64,000 nt of DNA, taken from the NCBI GenBank assembly GCA_030248065.1, contig JASAMV010004630.1:46322-110321 (forward strand), in the 5' to 3' direction. Under the pieces are notes generated by a model. That model made no database searches, was not told the DNA's origin, and saw only the letters and a list, made by a program, of their open reading frames with translations. Below are positions 34,554 through 44,999 of this stretch, piece by piece; the first letter of the stretch is position 1, and each line of letters opens with the position of its first letter. Source of the stretch: Rhynchonema sp. JSB1_4 (Eukaryota > Nematoda > Chromadorea > Monhysterida > Xyalidae). A program made the position numbers and the translations under genes.

Positions 34554-35150
34554 CAGTGCAGTTCCTGGGGGGGAGGGGGTATACTTGCGGGCCGGAAAAA
34601 AACCGTTTTTTTTTGAAAAAAAACCGTTTTTTTCCGAGGCCCGGTTTTTTTTCCAAAAATTTCTGAGATATTTTCCAAGGTTGCACAGGATGTTGTCAAA
34701 ACCAATGTAAATCGGTGCTAAACAGTTAAAAATGAGCACTTTTTAATCTCCAAGTGCATTTTTAGCCTGTTTCAGGCCATTTCCCGACAAAATTTTCTCC
34801 AAATAGGCGTTTTTGGACCATGGGTATCCTTAAGTACTGGAAAAATATTTGGAAAAAAACGTTTTTTTTCTGGAAAAAAACGGCTTTTTTCCAAAAAATA
34901 TATTTTGCGGAAAAATACGCAAGTATAGGAGGGGGTCCCCCCTCGGGTACGTCTGTTCCCCCTCCGGGTACGACTGCTCCCCCAATTTTTTAGCAAAAAT
35001 GAGCCAAATTTTCGACCTCAAAAAATGACTTTTCTCCAAATTTGGGTCCTCCCCCCCTTCCGGGTCCTTCCCCCCAGGTGGGTACGTCTGTTCCCCCTCC
35101 GAAAAAAAGGGGGTACCGCCTGTTCCCCCTCCGGACCAGGAACTACACTG
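34554..35150. mobile_element. 597-bp hAT-like non-autonomous element B
   Basis: It starts CAGTGCAGTTCCTGG and ends CCAGGAACTACACTG, with ATCACGCG immediately outside both ends (34546-34553 and 35151-35158), a perfect 8-bp target duplication. It belongs to the same family as element A by its termini but has different internal sequence, including AAAACCGTTTTTTTCC and TCTGTTCCCCCTCC runs. It ends 176 bp before the LCMT1 start codon. Confidence 0.9.
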
Positions 35151-35326
35151 ATCACGCGTTATGTGCTTTGCAGAACAGGCAACACGGTCGACATAAATTC
35201 TGCATGACAGCAATAGCTAGACCGAAAATATTCATAGCTAGACCGAAAATATTCAACCCCAACGCACACGCAAATAGTGAACCAGTTTTGACCCGATTAA
35301 ATCCAAACACGGCCGGCGAGGACGAA

Positions 35327-38300
35327 ATGGATCCACCTGCACCTCCGGATCTTCTTCATCAACCTGAACACGCAGCGGTCCGCTGTCGGCGTAGCAATTC
35401 GGTGACCGACGACACGAGTGTCGTGAAAACAAATGATGATGCGACTGAATGCAAGCGATCTGCTGTTGCTCTTGGATATTGGTTGGCATTTTTTGTTTTT
35501 TTTGCTTGCCCAACAACAGGTGGTGAAAAGGAGCAGGTCAGGAGAACTCAGTGGCGTCGTTGGGAAATGAAAAAGTCAGGATACCGGATACCCAAAATCC
35601 AAAATTTTCGGATACCGGATACCCAAAATGAAAAATCTCGGATACCAGGGGGGTTGCTCCCCAAAATAAAAAATCTCGGATACCCAGGGGGGGTTGTTCA
35701 AAAAAGGTCAATTTTTTAGAGGAAAATTGAGCAAAATTGGTGTTGGAAGCGCACAAAATGGTCATTTTTGGGGTTATGCTTGCGCCAGCAAGCGATTTTG
35801 GGCATTTTGGAGGTAAAAATGGGCTATTTTTACGGTTTTCGGAAAAATTTTAGGGTAGGATACCCCTGGACAAAAAGTCACGATACCGGATACCCCTGGG
35901 TGAAAAAATCAAGATACCGGATACCCGATACTAGGGGGGTAACCCCCCTTCCCCCCCCCAACGACACCACTGGGAGAACTTGGATGGCAGTGTTTGACGG
36001 CAGTGCTGTGGCTGGGGGAGGGGGTCCCCCCAATGGCACCCTACCCGCCCCGGCCTGGTACACTACCCCGTACCCCCCTACCCGCCCCGCTCTAGTACCC
36101 TCTTGACGGTAGCTTTTTACTGCGGTGCAATGGTGCAGCAGTGCTGTGGCTACTTTGGTGGGGCGGGTAGGGTACAAAGGTGGAAAAATTTGGCTCATTT
36201 TTGCCCCTTTTAGGAAAAAATCTCAATAAAAAGGGTATTTTTGGCGATACTTTTGGCGATTTTTGACGACATTGACCCAAAAATCACTCATTTTATGCCT
36301 AAAAATGCCTATTTAAGGCCACAATTTGCCTATTTTCGGTAAAGATTGGGGGAGCCAACAATCACTCAGAACTACATTGCCTTCCTGGGGGGAAGACCCA
36401 AATTCAGGAAAAAGTCACTTTTTGAGGTAGAAATTTTGACCGATTATTGGCCCTTTTTGGAAAAAATTCTCCATGAAAAGGGTATTTTGGCGACTTTTGA
36501 CAACATCGACCTAAAAATCGCCCATTTTCGGCCTAAAAATGCCCATTTTAGGCCTAAAATTGCCTATTTTAGGCAAAAATTGAGGCGGTTAGTGTACCTG
36601 GCGCGGCGGTTAGTGTACTAGTGTACCTTGGTCGCGGCGGTTAGTGTACCTTAGGGGGGGACCCCTCCCCCCCAGGAACTACACTGATGTTGAGTGTGGG
36701 GTATTTTTCGAACTGTCGGGTGTCGGCTTTTATTTTCTGAAGTCGGGTGTCGAGTACAATCGGATCTCGATCCTGACGATTGAAGTGAGAACATTTGATT
36801 GTTCGTCGTTCTTTCAGGTCTGATCCATTTGTGTCCATGTTCACCACGGATACAACGCGTCGTGATCCCGAGATACATCGCGGTTACTGGGCTCGCGTGG
36901 CTGCGATTCGGCTGCTCGTTGATAGATTTCTGAAAGTCAGTTTTTCTTTCGCTTGTTTGTCGCTTGCGTCAAATCACACGGCATGCGAGGATATCAGTTT
37001 TAGCCAGGGTTTATTTTTCCAAAGTGGGCTAGTAGCAAGAAGTAAGTAAAATAAAAAATTTAGTAGCTTTTTTGTCGCTGAAAAGCCAATTTACCAGCTT
37101 TTTTGGCTAAAGTACAAAGTTTAGTAGCTTTTGGGCTATTAAATTTGAAAATTTACCAGCTTTTCAAAAAATTTAGCAGCTAAAAAGCTACTAAATTTGG
37201 TTTAAAAAATCCATGGTTTTAGCTCGCTGGTCCCGCTGCTCAAATAGTGAATCTGGGTGCCGGTTTCGACACGTTGTACTGGCAAATTGCTGAGAACGTG
37301 AATCTGGCCCAATTTGTGGATGTCGACTTTAGCTCGGTCACTTCGAAGAAAGTGCATCACATCATGAGACCCAGTGCGCAAAGACTGAAAGCCATGCTGA
37401 CGCGGGACGGTCGGTGGATTTCGGTATTGCTTCTTGGGTGTCTAGCTTGGTGATGGGATGGTAGATCTGTCTGTCGGTCACTTTTTTTGATCAACTCAAA
37501 AGTTGGGTCAGTCAATTTTTTTGGAAAAGGATTATGTTTATCACACGCACAATTGGCGCATCAGTTAATCTTTAAACATCTGACAAAAGTCCGTTGACCG
37601 AGGCAGAGCCGAACCGATCAATGTGATTGGTGTGGTGATCAAGCAGCTATTTATTAGTGCCAGGAGAGGGCACCAAATTTGACCTAAAATAAAAACCTAG
37701 CTAAAATGTCTGGAGAGGAATATTTTTAGCATCGAAACCTATTCGGATCGAAAATCGCTGCAATCTGACGGGTGCCAATTATTCGCTAATCGGTGCGGAT
37801 TTGCGCCAAATCAAGGAACTCAACGATCAGCTGTTACTGTCCGACTTAGTTGCACTCAACCCGAATGCACCGACATTGTTTGTCTGCGAATGCGTGCTTA
37901 TTTATATGGTTGGTTAAGTTTGGGCTGCATTTCGTGGTTTTACTTATTGAGTCCTAAACATGAATAGAACAATTAACGGGCCAAAAAAAAGTGACAAAAT
38001 GGAACTCACTAGCTTTGGTTTCTTGCAAACAAGATAAAAAAGCCTTTTGTTCTCATTTTCAGTCTGTCGATCAAAGTGCAGCCTTGCTGCGATTATTGGC
38101 CGAGACATTCCCATGTCGAGCATTTGTGAATTACGAACAGGTTTGTGTGTACTTTGAAATTGAGCTTATTCCAATCAAACAGCTTTTACTATTGGTATAG
38201 TAAGTTTCTAATTTCATTGCCTCATGCATTTTTACAGACGCAGGAAAACTCCCGCTCGAAGTCGAGGTAGGCAACGAGCTCAACACACAGTCAACAAGCC

Positions 38301-38995
38301 ACGCAGCTAACTCGTGTGCGTTTTTCAAATGTTTCAGTCTCACAAGCTCTGTGTGTGTCAGCTGCGTGGCTTGTTGACTGTGTGAGTTTGTTGCCTGCCT
38401 CGACTTCGAACGGGAGTTTCCCTGCGTCTGTAAAAATGCATGAGGCAACGAAATTAGAAATTTACTATATTATGGTTACATTATTGTTATTCAGATCAAC
38501 CTGCAAGACAAGTTCAGTGACGTTATGCAGTTGAATCTGCGTGAACGCGGCATCACACTGGCTGGAATGCAGGCATGTGAAAGCGACGCTACTGCTAAAG
38601 AACGGTATAGTGCACATTTTTCGTACTCGCTCTGCACACCTGTCCGTTTTTTGGCCTGAGCACGTTTCTCAGCTGGAGCTGACTCAACTATTTTCTAAAT
38701 TTTTAGGTTCACTTCGAATGGCTGGCCGCACGCTCGCTGTTTCACGATGCGATACATTTATGACTCTGTGTTGTCCAAGTCCGAAGTCAAACGGTTTGAT
38801 CATCTTTTGCTTGATATGTGATCATAGTTGTGTGTTTTAGAAACATATTTTTTAGAATTGAATCAATCGAATTTCTTGACGAACGTGAGCTGCTCAGTCA
38901 GTTGTTGGACCACTACGCGATCACATTTGCGCATTCGGGTGACACGTCGTCCTGCAAACTCAGCCAGTGCACTGCCAAGTTCTAGACATCAACAT
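35327..38995 (+). CDS. LCMT1: Leucine carboxyl methyltransferase 1 (PP2A methyltransferase)
   Basis: Eight exons in consistent phase give 350 residues, the normal LCMT1 length: 35327-35481, 36818-36935, 37223-37409, 37730-37908, 38063-38140, 38495-38604, 38708-38793 and 38856-38995. The enzyme uses S-adenosylmethionine to methylate the C-terminal Leu of the PP2A catalytic subunit in the cytosol, which controls assembly with B subunits. Visible family motifs are CKRSAVALGYW, PEIHRGYWAR, the SAM-binding NLGAGFDT, GADLRQI, ECVLIYM, FVNYEQ, LAGMQACES and ESIEFLDERELL. The first intron (1,336 bp) is filled with transposons, and the 38141-38494 intron contains a large palindrome. The start was chosen because the first exon opens just before the conserved CKRSAVALGYW segment. 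Confidence 0.95.
35549..35972. mobile_element. 424-bp hAT-like element C in LCMT1 intron 1
   Basis: The ends CAGTGGCGTCGTTGGG and CCCAACGACACCACTG are inverted (one mismatch), with GGAGAACT on both sides (35541-35548 and 35973-35980), a perfect 8-bp target duplication. The interior is repetitive, with GATACCGGATACCC motifs and CCCCCC tracts. There is no coding frame. It is a separate family from elements A and B, judged by the termini. Confidence 0.9.
36368..36686 (-). mobile_element. Truncated, inverted copy of element A in LCMT1 intron 1
   Basis: The right end is the intact CCAGGAACTACACTG terminus. Going left, the sequence mirrors the left half of element A (GCGGTTAGTGTACC repeats, the CCTAAAATGGGC region and GACCCAAATTCAGG). 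The left end (near GAACTACATTGCCTTCC) is degenerate and no target duplication is recoverable, so this is a decayed or internally deleted copy. Confidence 0.65.
37040..37205. repeat. Imperfect TTTAGTAGCTTTT tandem/inverted repeat in LCMT1 intron 2
   Basis: TTAGTAGCTTTTTT-like and TTACCAGCTTTT-like units recur four or five times, and an inverted version (AGCTAAAAAGCTACTAAATTT) closes the block. It lies wholly inside the 36936-37222 intron, just before the acceptor. Confidence 0.55.
38196..38469. mobile_element. 274-bp near-perfect palindrome (TA-flanked MITE) in LCMT1 intron 5
   Basis: The left arm starts TATAGTAAGTTTCTAATTTC and the right arm ends GAAATTAGAAATTTACTATA. The arms pair for more than 100 bases, through GCATTTTTACAGACGCAGG and GTCAACAAGCCACGCAGCT, around a short centre near 38330. 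TA on each side fits a Tc1/mariner-type insertion. Transcribed, it would form a long hairpin in the pre-mRNA. Confidence 0.85.
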
Positions 38996-39592
38996 GACGT
39001 ACACTGGCATTCGCAAGGATTAAAATGTTAATATAACTTGCACATGAAGAATATGTGTTGTGTTCGGCTGGCGAAACATGGTATGTATGTGGCATAATAT
39101 ACCGTGATCGCCTGATGTTCAATAGAGTGGCAACGTTGATATTTTACCTAATCTAAGCTTCATTCAGAAAGTTTTGGCTGAATTTTACATTTCTCATGAT
39201 GCGTGTACTTCACTGAAAGTTCTTATCAACGTTGTGTTGTGTTGGCCGCTGTTTTGTGCGCTTTACGCTTACGGTGTCTTTGTTGTCATATTATTGTGAT
39301 CTCTGTGGTTCATGTGCGAGTCAATTTTGAAAGTAAACTCGGACCTTTCACATGTTCCCTGCCCCATTCATAATGCGTTTCTTGCTGTCTCGCATCGCAG
39401 TCCATGTCTGTTGCTATGCAATCTCGACCACTTGGTGGCCGAGTCGTAAAGTGGCACGCGTGACCGGAAATTACTTTTCTGCGAAGCTCTTGCGATTTAT
39501 TCTCAGACGTTTTCCAACAAGTCGCACTTGACACTTGCGTGCGATGTATTATACTGTAAGTCGCACTTGAGCTGAGATTCTTTTCTGAAAAT
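38996..39592. other. Intergenic between LCMT1 and the EF-hand gene
   Basis: No exon, repeat or RNA gene recognised. It holds the LCMT1 3' UTR and the EF-hand gene promoter. The reverse-strand frame over 39310-39852 is a shadow of the EF-hand exon plus non-coding DNA. Confidence 0.4.
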
Positions 39593-40625
39593 ATGGCTGA
39601 TCCACCCAAAGCGGACCGCAAGACGTATTCGGAGTCGGAATTGCGTGAATACCGCGAAATCTTTGACATGTTCGATGCGGACAAAAGTGGATCGATTTCG
39701 TATGATGAGCTGTTGTCGGCTGCAAAGGTGCTCGGCATCGATGGCTCAGATCCGGCGACGATTCTGGGATATTTGATGGAGGTATGAAATTGTTGGCAAA
39801 GCATTTGGGTTATGTGACATAAGTGGCGTTGTTCCAGCCACCAGTCAGTCATCTTTATGCTGACTTGATGGGAATCTGCTTCATGTTTCGCTCACAACGA
39901 GGCCGAATGTCGAGTCCATGCCTTTCGCTATCTACTGCACTAAGATGAAGTGGCAAGTGCATTTCACGAAAGTGCGCAGATTTCAGGAAGACGAAAACGC
40001 CGATGGTGAAATTGATTTCGACGAATTCTGTCATGCGATGCGCAAAATGCCACGACCGGGATCTGGCAAGACGCAAGGTTAGGTTACGGTAACCCCTTGA
40101 TATTGCTTGCATGGTCGCATCCCTAAACTGGCTAATGTTTCAGACGCGGTTAACGACGAAGAGACGTTTATCAACGCGTGTTTTCGAGTGTTCGACAGCG
40201 ACAGTAATGGATTCATCAGTTCGGCTGAATTCAAATTTGTGTTCCGTGAACTCGGCGAGTTTCCTGAGACCTTCATCGATATGTTCTTTCAAGGTGAAGT
40301 TGTGCTCTTGTATTGATACATCCTTGAAGCATTTTACCAATCCTTGCACCAACATTGTTTTTATTATTAAAAAATTTGGGGCCCAAAAATTTCACTGGTG
40401 CATCTGGCCAGCAGGAGGTGCAGGTGCAATAGAAGCGATGATCCTAGAAAGCTGCTCATTCTTGTTTCAGAAATGGACATTCGCGGAAATGGTTACATTG
40501 ACTACAACGAGTTCGCGACTATGGTCAGGAATTACATGTTCGATGATGATGAACACCGTAGTACGAGCAAGGCTATCACTGAGAAGACGGACACCGGAGA
40601 TAAGCTGGATACACAGAGCTTGTGA
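39593..40625 (+). CDS. Four-EF-hand calcium-binding protein (calmodulin/troponin-C-like)
   Basis: Four exons in phase (39593-39781, 39987-40077, 40144-40293, 40471-40625) give 194 residues. Each of the four loops has the 12-residue EF-hand pattern with Gly at position 6 and an acidic residue at 12: DADKSGSISYDE, DENADGEIDFDE, DSDSNGFISSAE and DIRGNGYIDYNE. All four should therefore bind Ca2+. The central linker is longer than in calmodulin (PRPGSGKTQDAVNDEE), and a 30-residue polar tail follows EF4. A cytosolic Ca2+ sensor is the reasonable call; a specific orthologue (troponin C, calmodulin-like) cannot be chosen from sequence reading alone. The acceptors of exons 3 and 4 are TTTCAG. Confidence 0.92.
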
Positions 40626-40712
40626 TTCTGTTATTCGATTGAATATGGTAACTGAACCAAATTTGTATTCCATTATGAAATACGCCATTAAACGAATGCA
40701 TAATTTATTTTG

Positions 40713-40803
40713 TTCCCCCAAATTGGGGAACTGGGCCGTTCCCGGCGGTGGTGCAATACCGGGACGACCCGCGGCACAGAGGGAGCAAGCTCCACAACTG
40801 CAC
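40713..40803 (+). repeat. 90-bp dispersed repeat, copy 1
   Basis: The block running from the CCCCCAAATTGGGGAAC hairpin to GGAGCAAGCTCC is repeated in reverse complement at about 43347-43436. The shared core is GGTGGTGCAATACCGGGACGA. It includes short self-complementary segments. It could be a SINE fragment or small MITE; there is no coding frame and no tRNA-like promoter that I can see. Confidence 0.6.
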
Positions 40804-40809
40804 CTGGGC

Positions 40810-41471
40810 CCAAAAATCAACCAATCTCGTTGGTGACTGAGTCAGTCACGTATCAGAGATTAAGCTGATAAGAACAGATACTAAACTTCGATCCTGGCCA
40901 TTACAGCCATGAAGCGATGTCCAACAATACCAGTTGAGAGGAAGTCCTTCTGCCGGGAAACACGAGTGAGCTGGACAAAATTACTATCCATGAGCACATG
41001 AAATGACGAAAACGTATGAAAATACGAAATCGTAACGTTAGATCTGCCGCGCTACGCATTTGACCAAACTGCGTTTTCAAAAGTGATCTTCCCATCGCTT
41101 GGCATTTCCACACTACAGTTTGTAGCCAGCTGAGCTTGAAGATTGGGGTTCCAAAATAGTCAGTATACGGAATAGTGCGCCCGCGGGCACTCATATGCTA
41201 ATAGCGGAATGCTCTGCTGGTCCGCGGCAGGGTCCTATTGATTTTCACTCGCATGGACTTGTCTGTCTTGCTGCAGCGGCGTTTGCACGTGAGGAGGCTT
41301 GTGCGCGGGCGCTTGTTTATTTTGCGCCCTCTCAAGTGTAGTGCTTAGATCGTTACGCAGAATGTTAGCAGGTGAGAGCAGAAGATACCGATTCTGCCGA
41401 AGTGACTGTTCAGTCCAACAAGGTGTCTAACAAGCGAAATGTCCTTCCAACCTAAACTAAAAGATGTCTAA
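40810..41471. other. Intergenic between the EF-hand and PP2C genes
   Basis: No gene, repeat or RNA recognised beyond the 90-bp dispersed repeat at its left edge. The segment GCGCTACGCATTTGA-CCAAACTGCG near 41050 has a similar short echo at 42521 (CCGCGCTACGCATTTGA), which may be a fragment of another dispersed repeat. Confidence 0.4.
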
Positions 41472-44400
41472 ATGTTGAAAGCAAGCAGTCAGTTTTTGAG
41501 ACGCCAAGGTGCAGAGCCAGCGCTGGAAGTGGGCGCCAGTGTGAATGCACCCGATGCCACTGCGATGGTCATGGACGTTTCGGAAACGGCGTTGGGCAGC
41601 ACTTTCGGCTTCTTACAATGTTGGTCTCCATTATTTTTCGTTCTTTTATGACTCTCTTCGTTCTTTTTTATTGAGATGATTTTTTTCGTGCTTACTTTCT
41701 TCAGTGTCCGACACGCCGCGTTTCCCCTACAGCCGTCCGGAATTCTTGTATTTCAGTGAAGATGAGATCCAAGTGTCTTCCGATCAAACTGTCCGTCCCG
41801 TGTTGGTGCCCAAATTCCCCCACAAAATGCCCCTTTTCGCCGGTTATGCCGAATGTATCAATTCTGGCAAAACTCCAGAAAACGAGGACCAAGCAGCCTG
41901 CAAGATATTGCAACTGGTATGCGTTTCTGATGAACATTTTGGCACTCAAACTGGTGATCGAAACGGGTCTGCATTGGCTAGAGACCTCTGAATTGAGGAT
42001 AATACAAGACAATTTCAACCTTACGTAAAAGCTTTCAGCTGATGTTTGGGAACAACGTTTCGTCTGATTTATTGCCATCAATGAATTTTTCAATGTTCAT
42101 TGACAAGATAGTCACTTGGTCAAGGCAGATACGATTAACAAGCTTGATACCGCAGAATCGTCCATTAAAAATTGTCTTCAAGCAGAATGCCTGAATTTCG
42201 AGGTCGGTTCAAGCAGCAGTCACAATTCACGAAAGCAAACTGCTGCCAGTGGCAGTCGGACGCCGTTGGTTGGTCGAAGGGGTGCAGCCAATCAGCGATC
42301 GAGCTCCGAGTGTCGCAAAGGAATCACCGAGTCGGACGATCAGGACAACGATCGAATGAGCAAAACTCGATTCTTCAAACGGCGTATTTCGGATGACGAT
42401 TTATTGTTGGTCGACGGATTGAACAAGAAGAAGGAGGAGGTTCGGCTCACCACCGAGTTCGCTAGCCATTGAGACTTTTTTGGTCACACGTGGTCATGAC
42501 CATGAGGTGCATTTGCACTACCGCGCTACGCATTTGAATGAGGACCGAACCGAACTGTGAAGGGACCCTATAATTTCAGAATCTGTCTTATCCCGACGGA
42601 TCACGTGTGGAAGTGGCCTATTTCGGAATTTTCGACGGTCACGCCGGTTCGGGTGCGGCGATTTTCGCTGCCAATTGCTTGCACGAACACGTGAAGGTTT
42701 GTAAATTTGTACATTTTTTTGTATGGAAATTTTTGAATTTTTTTTGCAAAAAATGTCCAGGAGCGTCTGACACAAGTGCTTGAGTCGATCAATCACCTTT
42801 GGCATCAAGAACAACAACTGGGATCAAGCAAACCACTCTGTTCACTTGGCGGCAAATTGATCACGTCGGACGGGCTGGTTGTCGGCGCGCTCGAAACGGC
42901 GTTTGCGGAAATGGTGTGAGACTTTTAGTCAACTTTTTCCGAAAAATTTGTGTAAGATTATCGTCAGGACGAACAAATCAACGAAGAGAAGATGCTCTGG
43001 CGAATATCGGGCGGCTGTGCAGCCTGTGTGGCGCTGTTCGTGTTTGGAAAACTGTGAGCCTTTGAAGCTTTTTTGAACTGCAAATTCGAAGCGCGTTGAA
43101 AGCGTAAAAAGCATCGTAAAATTTCAGTTACGTAGCCAACGCGGGTGACTGCCGTGCCGTGGTGTTCACAAACTCCGGCAAAACGATTCCAATGAGCACC
43201 GACCACACACCGGAGACGGAACGGAACAGATTGCAACATCTGGTGTGTTTGTGTTGCGTACACAAGGCCGGCGAGTTCCCTGATGATTCATTTGGCTACG
43301 GTGTCGTCATACGCAGTATTAGTGATTTTTGTCCATGCCATAGTTCTCCGGAGCTTGCTCCATCTGTGCCGCTACTCGTCCCGGTATTGCACCACCGCCG
43401 GGAATGGGACAATTCCTCTAATTTTTGGGAACAAAATGACAAAAAAATCTGAGAACAACGGTCTATTACAGGCCTACCGTAACCCCGAGCTTCTGTCGAA
43501 TTCATTCAGTCGACTCGAATACTCACGATTCATCAGTCGTCGCGATCTCAAGAAGAAGGTGCTTTATAGGGATTGGTACATGAGCGGGTGGTGCGTTTCA
43601 TGTTTTTGTCGTTGGTGTTTCACTTTTCTCACATGAAATGGCAACGTGTTCAGGGCCGCCAAGACCATTCGTGATTACGACATCAAACCGCCGCTAATTA
43701 GCGACGGACCAAAGAAGGTGCGTTAGACAATAACTTTTTGATCCATCAGTTGTTCTCTTTTCTGTATATTTTGAATTTCAGCGTCGTCTTCTCAACACCA
43801 TCGGCGTAACACGCGGCTTCGGCGATCATCATTTGCTGACGGTTGACGATAGAATTCCGATCAAACCATTCCTCTCTCCGGTTCCTGAGGTTTGTTTATT
43901 GTTCCAAAAGCAGGGACATCGAATCTTCCGTTCTCTGTTGTCGTGCCCAGGCTGCGTTCCTAACAATCCTAACATCTATACGCTGCTTGTTGCCTAATTT
44001 TTCAGGTTCAAGTGCTCGATTTGGCGAGTCTTGACGAGTTGACCGATTTCGATGTCTGCGTGATTGGCAGTGACGGATTGTGGGATGTGCTGAGCAATGC
44101 GGATGTGGCTGATGTCGTCCGACAATCACTGCTGAACGCTGATGCACAGGACACCACCAAGTTGGTGCACTTGTACCTACGCAAGTGCATGTGTCAAGGA
44201 TGCGATCAAGCCTGGTGATGGTCCGATCCTGTCGAGGCCTTGTCTTACTGGCGTTTTCCCACGTGTACGTGGCATGCTCTCTGGCTCAGTCATACACCAG
44301 CCCAAGTTTTTTGCGGTCTGTGAACTACTTTCAAGCTGGTCGAAATTATAGGCGTCAGTAATCGTTTTAGAGTCGTCGTTACAAAAAGTACCGCATATGT

Positions 44401-44999
44401 TGCCCCGAACCGAATACCAAGTTTGATAACGGTCCACAAAACTTCTGAAATATCTGAATAGTACTAAATTGATGCTTCGTGAACGTAATATGCTTTCTCA
44501 TTTTCTATTCGCAGGTACTCAGTGGCCGCCCAGGATCTAGTGATCGCAGCCAGAGGCTCGTTGACTGATTTGGGTCGTTGGCGACTTGACTTCAATCGAG
44601 ACGCGAACTCGTGCGACAATCAAACCTTGTCGGATGTGAATGTCGCTTCGACTGATGATATTTCGTGCTGGGTGAGTTTCGGGTTCGTTGACAAACGTTT
44701 GCCTCCTGGCCGGTGGCTGTCCGGTCCTGCCTTGGTCACCTGACTGCTTCGATGTCACCATTATAGCAGCTTGAAAGTGGTCCTGGACAATACAATTGTG
44801 TATATACTATAGGTGCATGTAGACCTGCATGTAGACCGAATCTTTACGCTGGTCAAAATATCAGTGGTGCCAAGTTTCGCATAGCCCGAATCAACCAGCA
44901 TATTTATTTCAAGTATTTTTTCAGGTGATTCCGCTCAAGCACGCGATTGCGCCGCGACAAGTTGATGATGAAGATGACGTGGAATTATTGCCATTGTGA
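41472..44999 (+). CDS. PP2C-type Ser/Thr phosphatase, PPM1H/J/M subfamily
   Basis: About 13 exons from ATG 41472 to the stop at 44999. PP2C enzymes are Mn2+/Mg2+-dependent phosphatases. The metal-binding and core motifs are present: AGYAECINSGKTPENEDQA, FGIFDGHAGSGAA, RISGGCAACVALFV, YVANAGDCRAVV, NTIGVTRGFGDHHL, VCVIGSDGLWDVLSN and AAQDLVIAARG. The pattern STDHTPETERNRLQ, then KKVLYRDWYMSG, is specific to the PPM1H/J/M group. In vertebrates, PPM1H dephosphorylates Rab proteins phosphorylated by LRRK2. An insert at about 42170-42439 (Ser/basic-rich, ISDDDLLLVDGL) lies between the first and second motifs, as the vertebrate proteins also have. The start of that exon (42125-42185) is uncertain. 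Other exons include 41705-41916, 42580-42696, 43128-43241, 43745-43890, 44012-44160, 44517-44670 and 44925-44999. Confidence 0.93.
43347..43436 (-). repeat. 90-bp dispersed repeat, copy 2 (inverted)
   Basis: Reverse complement of the block at 40713-40803, lying in an intron of the phosphatase gene. It begins GGAGCTTGCTCC and carries the matching CGTCCCGGTATTGCACC core. The two copies are 2.6 kb apart, so pairing between them could form a stem spanning the gene's 5' half. Confidence 0.6.

Noticed and set aside
38573..38707. GC donor (CAG|GCATGT) in LCMT1
   Set aside because: The exon continues to a proper GT donor at 38605, which gives the conserved AGMQACES segment and correct phase.
40111..40836. 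241-codon plus-strand frame overlapping the EF-hand gene
   Set aside because: It is an out-of-frame shadow of exons 3 and 4; the in-frame reading has perfect EF-hand loops.
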